A stretch of DNA of 25,411 nucleotides from an uncultured Pseudomonadota bacterium (GTDB lineage: Bacteria > Pseudomonadota > Gammaproteobacteria > Burkholderiales > SG8-39). The position numbers and the translations under genes are program-made. The stretch lies in NCBI GenBank assembly GCA_903895005.1, contig CAITSH010000354.1:1-25411 (forward strand), read 5' to 3'. Positions 7,411 to 14,254 of this stretch are shown in pieces (the stretch's first letter is position 1; each line of letters begins with the position of its first letter). A model generated the notes under the pieces. That model had not been told where the DNA came from. It saw only the letters and a program-made list of their open reading frames with translations, and did not search any database.

Positions 7411-7934
7411 CCCGCATCGGCATCCGGACGCGACGCTCCCGCCGCGCGCACACGCGAAACGGTTTCCTGGATCACCCGCGCGTCGATACTCGCGCGATGG
7501 CGGTTTTGCGACGTCTCGGCGAGCACCGCCTGCTTGGTCCGGTGCCACAGCGCCGCCTGCTCTTCCGAGAGCAATGCGCGCAGGTTCTCGACCTTGAAAG
7601 TCGGCGTCATCTCGACTTCGTCATAGAGGCGACCCAGCCAGGAATAATCGTTCATCCAGCCGTCCGAATACACGACCTTGCCGCACAGGCGCTCGTTCAG
7701 CGCCCGGGCCACGTCGATCGCCGGCTTGCCGTGCTGGGCAAGAATTCCCGGCGTGATGTGGTGCAGCTGCTCGGCGCCCTCGTCCCAGTGTTTCCAATGC
7801 TCGGGTGGACGAATCAGGCTGCAATAGCTTTCGCCGTCTGAAAGCACAAAACCCACCTCGATCGGATAGCTGCCGCGGCCGAAGCCGGATGCTTCGAGGT
7901 CGATAATGGCGGGCGGGGACTGGGCGGGACTCAT
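7407..7934 (-). CDS. DEDDh 3'-5' exonuclease-like protein
   Basis: This 175-residue protein has the arrangement of the DnaQ/RNase T exonuclease fold. D12 and E14 lie in A-I-I-D-L-E-A-S-G, D91 or D96 in Y-S-D-G-W-M-N-D-Y-S-W-L, and H146 with D151 in H-R-A-S-I-D-A-R. All four DEDDh acidic residues and the catalytic His are therefore present. It is about as short as a standalone exonuclease domain. The substrate, DNA or RNA, cannot be told. Start ATG 7934 has no clear ribosome site. Its TAG stop shares a CTAG tetramer with the stop of the response regulator on the other strand. The first ~145 nt upstream hold no other gene. Confidence 0.8.
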   Translation of the reverse strand: MSPAQSPPAIIDLEASGFGRGSYPIEVGFVLSDGESYCSLIRPPEHWKHWDEGAEQLHHITPGILAQHGKPAIDVARALNERLCGKVVYSDGWMNDYSWLGRLYDEVEMTPTFKVENLRALLSEEQAALWHRTKQAVLAETSQNRHRASIDARVIQETVSRVRAAGASRPDADAG

Positions 7935-8080
7935 GAAACGTATTTTTGGCGTATCAGCATCTATCTTGGCGCGCAGCGAGATGAAACATTATCACCGGCA
8001 CAAGGCGCGCGTCATGCGAAAAAGACGTCCAAACACCGCACTCTTCATCGATTGCGCCGGATCTGCGCCGCGCCGTGAGG

Positions 8081-9067
8081 CTATTCGGGCTGTATGCCGG
8101 CGGCGTCGATCACTTTTTTCCAGCGCGCCGCCTCGTCCCGGACGAAAGCGGTCAGTTCGGCACGGCTCATGTCGCCGGCCAGCGCCCCCATGTCGGCGAA
8201 GCGTTTGCGCACCACCGGGTCGGCCAGCGCGGCGCGCACCGCCGCGTTGAGCTTGTCCAGAATGCGCGCGTCGGTACCGCGCGGCGCGGCAATGCCCTGC
8301 CAGCTGCCGGTCTGCAGTTCCGGGAAACCCGCCTCCACGCTCGTCGGCACGCCGGGCAGCGCTTCCAGGCGCGAGGTCGCCGCGACGGCGAGCGGCTTGA
8401 GTTTGCCGCTGCGTATCAATGCCAGCACCGGACCCATGGTGTAGAAGGCCAGTTGCACCGATTCCTGTTGCAGCGCCAGCATCACCGGCGGCGAGCCGTT
8501 GTAGGGAATGTGCACCATCTTCACGTCGGCCAGTGAGGCAAAAAACTCCGCCGACAAGCGCGGCGGTGTGCCGACCCCGGGCGAACCGAAGTTGAGCCTG
8601 CCCGGATTGGCTTTCGCGTAGGCGGCGAGTTCGCGCAGCGAATTGACCGGCACGCCGGGTGTCACCGTCACCACCGTCGGGGAATTGGAGATCAGCGCCA
8701 CCTGGTCGAGTGCAGTGATCGGGTCAAAGCCCATGTTCTTGTACAAGAACTGGTTTGAGGTGTAGTTGTTGCCCCCGCCCAGCAGCAGCGTATAGCCGTC
8801 GGGCGCGGCGCGCGCCACCTCGGCAGCGCCGATGTTGCCCGAGGCGCCCGGCTTGTTCTCAATGACAAAGCGCTGTCCGAGTTTTTCCTCGACGGCGTTG
8901 GAAATCAGCCGGAACGCGATGTCGCCGGCGCCGCCCGCGGCATAGGGCACCACCAGGCGTATCGGCTTGTTGGGGTAACTCTGGACATCCTGGCCCAGCG
9001 CCGTCAGCGCCGGCAGCAACAGCACGGCGCAACAAAACCGGGCGAGGTACTTGGAAATCGAGGTCAT
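8081..9067 (-). CDS. TctC/Bug-family tripartite tricarboxylate transporter solute receptor
   Basis: This 328-residue periplasmic receptor has a signal peptide ending in L-T-A-L-G-Q near residue 26. Next come the Bug-family hallmarks: Y-P-N-K-P-I-R-L-V-V-P-Y-A-A-G-G at residues 31-46, E-N-K-P-G-A-S-G-N-I-G near 71-81, and P-D-G-Y-T-L-L-L near 90. Family members bind carboxylates or aromatic acids and deliver them to a TctAB-type permease, or act as sensors. No TctA or TctB lies in the window, as is usual for the many orphan Bug receptors of betaproteobacteria. It is the last gene of the minus-strand catabolic block, 135 nt behind the amidohydrolase. A hairpin lies in that gap. A role in capturing the pathway's aromatic acid is the natural inference. 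Confidence 0.9.
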   Translation of the reverse strand: MTSISKYLARFCCAVLLLPALTALGQDVQSYPNKPIRLVVPYAAGGAGDIAFRLISNAVEEKLGQRFVIENKPGASGNIGAAEVARAAPDGYTLLLGGGNNYTSNQFLYKNMGFDPITALDQVALISNSPTVVTVTPGVPVNSLRELAAYAKANPGRLNFGSPGVGTPPRLSAEFFASLADVKMVHIPYNGSPPVMLALQQESVQLAFYTMGPVLALIRSGKLKPLAVAATSRLEALPGVPTSVEAGFPELQTGSWQGIAAPRGTDARILDKLNAAVRAALADPVVRKRFADMGALAGDMSRAELTAFVRDEAARWKKVIDAAGIQPE

Positions 9068-9162
9068 GGCGCGTCAAGCTCCCAGATATGAATGCGTCAA
9101 ACCACGGAACACGCAAGACGCGCGCCCGCTTCCACCCCTTTGCAATCTTTTAACCGCGCATC

Positions 9163-9188
9163 CGGGCGGGGACTACCGTCCCCGCCCG
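9163..9188 (-). terminator. 11-bp perfect hairpin after the amidohydrolase gene
   Basis: CGGGCGGGGAC at 9163-9173 pairs perfectly with GTCCCCGCCCG at 9178-9188 around a TACC loop. It starts 15 nt past the amidohydrolase stop. There is no U-run, so it may attenuate or stabilise the transcript rather than end it before the TctC gene. Confidence 0.45.
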
Positions 9189-9202
9189 TAAGTCGCCGTA
9201 TG

Positions 9203-10360
9203 TTATGGCTCGCCGAGAAAGCGCACCGCATTATCGTAAAGAATTTTCTTTTTTTGCTCTTTGCTAATGTCGGTGCGTTCAATGATTTCACGCGCGGCAC
9301 TGTCGCGGCCCTCACCGTGCGGAAAGTCCGACGAATAGAGGATCTGGTCATCACCCAACAGCGCAAGTTCATGGGGCATCATCTTGTCGCTCGACTCCAC
9401 CGCAAGGAAAAAGCGCCCCGACTTGGCGATGTCATCGGCCGTCATTTTGGGCAGCATGGACGGATCAGCCATGCGAAGCTTGTTGATTTCCATGTAGTGC
9501 GTCATGCGGCCGACAGAATAAAAAATCCATTCGCCGCCGAACTCAAGAAACGCCACCTTCATGTCGGCGTAGCGCTCCATCATGCCGTGTCCGACGAGCG
9601 CGACAAAGGCCAGCTGCGCCGGCATCGCCTTGCCGATCATATTGGCGTCCTGGATCGACTGGCTGACCTGGTCAAAGGGCGGGAAGCTCATCGCCATGTG
9701 CACGCACACCGGCAATTTCGAAGCCGCCACCGCATCCCAGATGCTGCGGAAGGCCGTGTTTGAGTGCATGCGCTCGCCGACGGTGCCGAACACCACCACC
9801 GCGGTGGCACCGAGCTTGACCATTTCATCGAGCGCCTCGATGGCGAGTTTCGGGTCGCGCATCGGCAGCAGCCCCGCCCACTTGAGGCGCTTGGGCGCCT
9901 GCTTGCACTGGCCCGCCATGTAGCGGTTGTAGCAGCGAAACAAGGCAGCCTCGAAGCCCGGGTCTATCGACATGGTGGCGTAGAGCGTGCTCGGGAAAAT
10001 CATCTGCACGTCGTGGCCCATGGCGTCCATGACCTTCAGGCGCGCCGGCACATCGCCGCCGGTGACCGTGCCTATGGACAGGCCCTCTGCATTGAAATCG
10101 CCGGCGTTGTCCGGCTTGGCACCATACTCGACCATGGTCATGCCCGGCGTGTTGGCGGCATGCGTACCCGGCCCGTAGGGATGCGGCTCGATACGACCGT
10201 CAAGCAGCCATGCGGTGCGCCAGTGCGCGAGGTCGGCAGAGTCGCCGATCGCGATGGGACGCGGACGGCGAAGCGCATATTCCTTCGGCAAGTCACGCCA
10301 CATTTCCGGGGTCATCATCACGTGGGCGTCGGCGTCGTAAATCTTGAATCCGTCAAGCAT
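9203..10360 (-). CDS. Amidohydrolase-2 family enzyme (ACMSD / LigW / LigY-type decarboxylase or C-C hydrolase)
   Basis: This 385-residue protein belongs to the amidohydrolase branch that includes ACMS decarboxylase, 5-carboxyvanillate decarboxylase LigW and the meta-cleavage hydrolase LigY. It begins with D-A-D-A-H at residues 9-13 (metal ligands). The central histidine follows in V-C-V-H-M-A, then the paired H-G-M and F-L-E-F-G-G-E-W motifs. Near the C-terminus S-S-D-F-P-H-G-E-G supplies the catalytic Asp. AGGAG stands 7 nt before ATG 10360. It lies 171 nt behind the isochorismatase-type gene and probably has its own ribosome loading. Given the extradiol dioxygenase upstream, acting on a ring-cleavage product or decarboxylating an aromatic acid is plausible. 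The motifs do not separate these choices. Confidence 0.85.
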   Translation of the reverse strand: MLDGFKIYDADAHVMMTPEMWRDLPKEYALRRPRPIAIGDSADLAHWRTAWLLDGRIEPHPYGPGTHAANTPGMTMVEYGAKPDNAGDFNAEGLSIGTVTGGDVPARLKVMDAMGHDVQMIFPSTLYATMSIDPGFEAALFRCYNRYMAGQCKQAPKRLKWAGLLPMRDPKLAIEALDEMVKLGATAVVVFGTVGERMHSNTAFRSIWDAVAASKLPVCVHMAMSFPPFDQVSQSIQDANMIGKAMPAQLAFVALVGHGMMERYADMKVAFLEFGGEWIFYSVGRMTHYMEINKLRMADPSMLPKMTADDIAKSGRFFLAVESSDKMMPHELALLGDDQILYSSDFPHGEGRDSAAREIIERTDISKEQKKKILYDNAVRFLGEP

Positions 10361-10531
10361 GCAGTTCTCCTGGACTTTAAAGTATGAAGCCGTTTAAGCG
10401 GCCGTAATTACCGGTGTGCGCGACCTCTCAGCCGCGCATACCCATGGTTTGAAGCGCCTTCGGGGCGGCCGTTGCCGGTCTCCCACCCGTTCGGGCATTC
10501 GGAAAATTCAGGGGCCGGGCTACCGGGACAC

Positions 10532-11176
10532 TCACTTTGCCGGCGCCCACGCGCGGACCACCTCGTCCAGTGTTGTCACGTCGCCAAAAAGGAATCGCAC
10601 ATTGTTGAGCGTCCCCTCGTGCGCGGGCGGCGTGTGCGAGGCGACGCAGTCCTGCGGCACGATGCAGTAAAAACCGAGCGCGTGGGCGTGACGCAGCGTC
10701 GCCTCGACGCAGACATTGGTCTGCACGCCGGCGAACACGATACTGCGTATGCCTTTCTTGCGCAGTTCAGCCTCAAGCGGTGTAGCGACAAAACCGTCGT
10801 AGCAGGTCTTGTCGACCACCGGCTCGCCGGGTACCGGCTGCACACCATGCCATTCATAACCCCAGGTACCCGGGACACAGCACGCCTGTGTGACCTTGCG
10901 CTCGGCGAGCTTGGCGCGCATCGATTCGGGCAGACCGGCATTGGTGTAGTCGGCACGCAGCCAGAGCACGGGCACGCCGCGCGCGCGCGCGGCGTCCACC
11001 AGCCGGTTGACCTGTACCGCCACCGCGCTGCACGCCGCCGGATCCTTGCCGATGACCTTGTCGATATACCCGCCCGCACCGCAAAAGTCGTTTTGCATAT
11101 CGACGACGAGCAGCGCAGTATGGCCCGGCGCCATGCGCGCGGACACGTCCAGCAGCAATCCCTGTTCGGCGCTCAT
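10532..11176 (-). CDS. Isochorismatase-family cysteine hydrolase
   Basis: From ATG 11176 this is a 214-residue protein of the isochorismatase/N-carbamoylsarcosine amidase superfamily. The catalytic triad is visible: D26 in L-V-V-D-M-Q-N-D-F, K123 in V-V-D-K-T-C-Y-D-G-F, and C156 in V-Q-T-N-V-C-V-E-A-T. The cis-peptide region before the Cys is the usual A-G-V-Q-T-N. Members hydrolyse amides, carbamates or vinyl ethers; the retained Cys argues for amide or imide chemistry rather than true isochorismatase activity. The start overlaps the LigB-like stop in an ATGA arrangement, with GGGGAG 7 nt upstream, so translation is coupled. This placement suggests it processes a nitrogen-containing intermediate of the same pathway. 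Confidence 0.88.
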   Translation of the reverse strand: MSAEQGLLLDVSARMAPGHTALLVVDMQNDFCGAGGYIDKVIGKDPAACSAVAVQVNRLVDAARARGVPVLWLRADYTNAGLPESMRAKLAERKVTQACCVPGTWGYEWHGVQPVPGEPVVDKTCYDGFVATPLEAELRKKGIRSIVFAGVQTNVCVEATLRHAHALGFYCIVPQDCVASHTPPAHEGTLNNVRFLFGDVTTLDEVVRAWAPAK

Positions 11177-12027
11177 GCGGTCACTCCCCACTCGACGCCA
11201 CCCATGCCGCAACGCAGGGGCACCGAGGGCACATAAAACATGGTTTCGCTGCCGCGACCCGGCGCCAGCGTCTGCGCCGCGCCCATCGCCACCAGCCAGG
11301 CCAGCAGCTCGACCGTGCCCCCGTCGCCGGCTGCGAGCATTTTTTCAATGTTCAATTCGCGCAACACGCGCGCCTCATCGCCGGTCCCGAGCAAATCGAG
11401 AAACCATCGGTCGAATTTTTCATCAACGTCGAAATACTTCTGGCCGCCCGGGTCGTGCGACAGGCCGCCGGTGGCCATGACGGCAACACGCAGCTTTTGC
11501 GGCCAGGCCTTGATCACGCCGGCCAGTGCGTGACCGAATGCCACGCAACGCTCGGGCTCGGGCATGGGCGGCAGCACGCAGTTCATATGAATGGGCACCA
11601 GCGCGACATCGTGATCGGGCGTGAGAAAACTCAGGGGAACAGACCAGTTGTCGTCAAACTCGAGCTTTTCGGAAAAGGCGACATTGATGCCGCGCTTCGC
11701 GCACTCGCGCACGATGGTGCGGCCAAGGTCGCGGTTTCCCGCCACTGCGTAATCGGGCACATTGATCCAGTCGCGAAACCATTCGGACGGCCCCTGCCAG
11801 CGGTCGGCAATGCCGACACACCAGTCAGGAACGTTCTCCACACTGAAGTTGAGCATGTGGTCGTTCGCAATCCCGACAATGACGTCCGGACGCGCGGCGC
11901 GCAGGCGCTCGGCCATGCGGCCGTAACCGACCTTTATCGCCTCCTGCTCGTGCGGCGGCGCCTTGTCGAGCCAACCGGTTGCGCCCGGCGCATGCGCCAG
12001 CGCGATGACGGATACGATTTCTGCCAC
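11173..12027 (-). CDS. LigB-like class III extradiol ring-cleavage dioxygenase, catalytic subunit
   Basis: This 284-residue protein matches the beta subunit of protocatechuate 4,5-dioxygenase and related Fe(II) enzymes that open catecholic rings by meta cleavage. The iron ligands fall at near-identical positions to LigB: H12 in A-L-A-H-A-P-G, H57 in I-A-N-D-H, and E240 in G-G-T-V-E-L-L-A-W. The catalytic base is H191 in G-G-L-S-H-D-P-G. The start is GTG 12027, only 2 nt after the LigA-like stop, with AAGGGGA inside the end of LigA. Together with its small partner it should form a LigAB-type complex. The natural substrate, for example protocatechuate, gallate, a methylgallate or an aminated catechol, is not determined by these residues. 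Confidence 0.9.
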   Translation of the reverse strand: MAEIVSVIALAHAPGATGWLDKAPPHEQEAIKVGYGRMAERLRAARPDVIVGIANDHMLNFSVENVPDWCVGIADRWQGPSEWFRDWINVPDYAVAGNRDLGRTIVRECAKRGINVAFSEKLEFDDNWSVPLSFLTPDHDVALVPIHMNCVLPPMPEPERCVAFGHALAGVIKAWPQKLRVAVMATGGLSHDPGGQKYFDVDEKFDRWFLDLLGTGDEARVLRELNIEKMLAAGDGGTVELLAWLVAMGAAQTLAPGRGSETMFYVPSVPLRCGMGGVEWGVTA

Positions 12028-12029
12028 GG

Positions 12030-12329
12030 CTATTTCCCCTTGAGCATTTTTTCCGCGTACAACTGCGCCGCGGCACTATCATTATGGTTGTAGCCGGCGC
12101 CCTTGAACAGACGCGATACCTGCGGCAAAAAGTACGGATGCACGCCAAGGTCGGAAAGCGCTCGCAAGTCGATCTCGCGCAAGGCCTTTTGCTCCACTTC
12201 GGACAATCCGTACTCGCGCATCAGGCCCTCAAGGTCGTCGCGAAAACGCATGCGCAAAGCCGCGTCGCGGCGTACCTCGAAGATAAGCTTGTTCGCCGGA
12301 AGTGTCCGGTCGGTTTGCATGATACCCAT
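12030..12329 (-). CDS. LigA-like small subunit of extradiol dioxygenase
   Basis: This 99-residue, mostly helical protein matches the LigA (protocatechuate 4,5-dioxygenase alpha) domain. The recognisable stretch is F-R-D-D-L-E-G-L-M-R-E-Y-G-L-S-E-V-E near residues 29-46, followed by A-L-S-D-L-G-V-H-P-Y. In known complexes this subunit caps the LigB active site and helps bind substrate; it has no metal ligands. It is shorter than Sphingobium LigA (about 139 residues), lacking N- and C-terminal extensions. GGGAG lies about 8 nt before ATG 12329. It is followed 2 nt later by the LigB-like gene and preceded by ferredoxin with a 21-nt gap. Confidence 0.85.
   Translation of the reverse strand: MGIMQTDRTLPANKLIFEVRRDAALRMRFRDDLEGLMREYGLSEVEQKALREIDLRALSDLGVHPYFLPQVSRLFKGAGYNHNDSAAAQLYAEKMLKGK
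12035..12041 (-). promoter_or_regulatory. Ribosome binding site for the GTG-initiated LigB-like gene, embedded in the LigA 3' end
   Basis: AAGGGGA (minus strand) encodes the last Lys-Gly-Lys of the LigA-like protein. It stands about 7 nt before the GTG at 12027. It supports the GTG start and translational coupling of the two subunits. Confidence 0.55.
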
Positions 12330-12350
12330 GGTCTTCTCCCTAAACTGAAT

Positions 12351-12674
12351 TCAGTACTGCGAGGCCGGCAGGCGCACCAACAGGCCGTCAAGCTCGGGCG
12401 TGATGGTGATCTGGCAGCAAAGCCGGCTTTCGGAGCGGCGTTCCGCAGCGGTGAAATCGAGCATCGACAACTCGTCACCATCGGGTGCAGGCAGTTTAGC
12501 CACATACGCAGCGTCAACATACACGTGGCAGGTGGCGCAGCTCAATACGCCGCCGCAGTCGCCGGAAATACCTGCGACGCCGTTGCGGGTGGCTGCGAGC
12601 ATCAGGGTGTCGCCAATGGCAACGTCAAGGCTGGTCTGGTTTCCGTCTTGTGCAATCAGGGTTACGCTGGGCAT
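12351..12674 (-). CDS. [2Fe-2S] ferredoxin, adrenodoxin/putidaredoxin type
   Basis: This 107-residue protein has the C-x5-C-x2-C spacing of vertebrate-type ferredoxins: C40, C46 and C49 in G-D-C-G-G-V-L-S-C-A-T-C-H-V. The last ligand is C87 in S-R-L-C-C-Q-I. An extra cysteine (C86) sits where adrenodoxins usually have Gly. Such ferredoxins pass electrons to P450s or Rieske oxygenases, and LigXc of the DDVA O-demethylase is an example of the latter. The Rieske oxygenase lies two genes upstream in the same block, making it the likely partner. No ferredoxin reductase is present, so a shared reductase elsewhere is inferred. Start ATG 12674 lacks a clear ribosome site. Confidence 0.88.
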   Translation of the reverse strand: MPSVTLIAQDGNQTSLDVAIGDTLMLAATRNGVAGISGDCGGVLSCATCHVYVDAAYVAKLPAPDGDELSMLDFTAAERRSESRLCCQITITPELDGLLVRLPASQY

Positions 12675-12757
12675 GCTGGGTCGTTCGCTTTCGTTCGTAA
12701 TATGTGAATGTGTTTTTGACCGGCTTGTGCGGGGCTCGAACCGATCGGGGCGGCGCT

Positions 12758-14248
12758 TCAGTACATCTCAAAGTATTCGCGCTGTTCCCATTCTGTCACT
12801 TCGGCGTTGAAACGGGCGAGTTCGGCATTTTTTATATGAATGTAATAGTCGACGAAATCACCGCCAAGGCCATCGCGCATGCAACTGCTGGCATTGAGCG
12901 CGACAAGCGCATCGGGCAGGCTGGTCGGAAGGCGTGGCGCCGCGGTCTCGTAGGGCACATCCGCCGAGGGTCCGGGATCGCGCGCAGCCGCAATGCCCTC
13001 AAGCCCGGCAAAAATCTGCGAGGCCATGTAGAGATAGGGATTGGCGGCGGGTTCGCCGACCCGGTTCTCGACGCGCGAGGCCGGATCGCCCACACCGCCC
13101 ATTACACGCAGCATGGCGCCGCGGTTGTCGCAGCCCCAGATCGCACGATCGGGCGCAAGCGAGTTTGGCCGGTAGCGGCGATACCCGTTGATGGTGGGCG
13201 TGGTAAAGGCGGCCGCCCCGGCCGCATGGGCGAGCAGGCCGCCAACATAACGTGCGCCCAGGTCTGACAGGTAGTGCCCGATGTTCGCGGCCGATGCGCT
13301 GGCGGTTTGCGGAATGAAAAGATTGCGACCGCCCGCCGGATCGCGCAGCGACTGGTGCAGGTGCCAGCCCGATGACATCACTTCCGGGATTTTCGGACGG
13401 CACATGAAGGTGGCGTGGCAGCCCAGACGGCGCATCAACTGCTTGGCGGCGCTGCGAAACAGCACCATGGTATCGGCAGGCGTCATGCCGGACATCGGCG
13501 CGAACACAAATTCGCACTGGCTCGGGCCAAGCTCCACTTCGACAGAGCGCAGGGGCAGGCCCATCGCCAGCACCGCCCGCTGCAATTCGGAGACCACCGG
13601 CTCGATCTGGTCGTAGCGCTGCTCGGCCAGCACCTGGAAGCCGTTGTGTATGAGGCTCAGGTCGGTGTGCATGAGGCCGACCTCAGGTGGGGGCGCCGGC
13701 CAACCGGCTTCGTCCGCACCAAGCCGCGCGTCATTCACGCGAAAGACATAGAACTCGACCTCAAGCCCCGCAACATATTCAAAGCCCCGATGCGCGAGAC
13801 GCTCGAGGGCGCGCGCATAAATGGCGCGCGTGTCAAAGGGCACGGGCCGACCGTCCGGGAAATAGGCGTTGCACTGCATCCATCCGGTGCTCCTTACCCA
13901 GGGCAGCACGCAAAAGGTCGACGGGTCCGGAACCAGCACGACATCCGAAGCACTTTGAAAGTCGCGCACGCCGGGGGGAGTGTTGCCGCCGAACACCGGC
14001 CAAGCGGTGCGCCCGGACGTATCCTTGAGCAGGACGGTCCCCACCAGGCGCACGCCTTCGCGCATGGCCGACACGGCACCACCGCCGACCAGGGCCTTGC
14101 CATGGGGGATGCCATGCTGGTCTGCAAACACGAATCGCACGGTTTCGATCGCGTCTTTTTCAATGCGCGCGAGCACCTCGCGTGCCGCCAGCGCCTGCGC
14201 GGCGGTCCACAGGCCGTGACGCTCTATGAATCCCACTTCGACTCCCAT
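12758..14248 (-). CDS. Glutamine-synthetase-like ligase (gamma-glutamyl-amine/anilide synthetase type)
   Basis: This 496-residue protein has both glutamine synthetase domains. The N-terminal beta-grasp part covers about residues 30-115, with R-F-V-F-A-D-Q-H-G-I-P-H-G-K. The catalytic domain carries E163 and E165 (G-L-E-V-E-F), E239 and E246 (V-E-V-E-L-G-P-S-Q-C-E-F) and H296/H298 (G-W-H-L-H-Q-S). A-N-P-Y-L follows R-V-E-N-R at 392-396. Metal and ATP sites thus look intact. It diverges from housekeeping GlnA, lacking the adenylylation tyrosine loop, and resembles PuuA or aniline-degradation GS-like enzymes (AtdA1/TdnQ). These ATP-dependently join glutamate to an amine. It starts 6 nt after the Rieske stop. 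The amine substrate is unknown. Confidence 0.85.
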   Translation of the reverse strand: MGVEVGFIERHGLWTAAQALAAREVLARIEKDAIETVRFVFADQHGIPHGKALVGGGAVSAMREGVRLVGTVLLKDTSGRTAWPVFGGNTPPGVRDFQSASDVVLVPDPSTFCVLPWVRSTGWMQCNAYFPDGRPVPFDTRAIYARALERLAHRGFEYVAGLEVEFYVFRVNDARLGADEAGWPAPPPEVGLMHTDLSLIHNGFQVLAEQRYDQIEPVVSELQRAVLAMGLPLRSVEVELGPSQCEFVFAPMSGMTPADTMVLFRSAAKQLMRRLGCHATFMCRPKIPEVMSSGWHLHQSLRDPAGGRNLFIPQTASASAANIGHYLSDLGARYVGGLLAHAAGAAAFTTPTINGYRRYRPNSLAPDRAIWGCDNRGAMLRVMGGVGDPASRVENRVGEPAANPYLYMASQIFAGLEGIAAARDPGPSADVPYETAAPRLPTSLPDALVALNASSCMRDGLGGDFVDYYIHIKNAELARFNAEVTEWEQREYFEMY

Positions 14249-14254
14249 GTGGAA

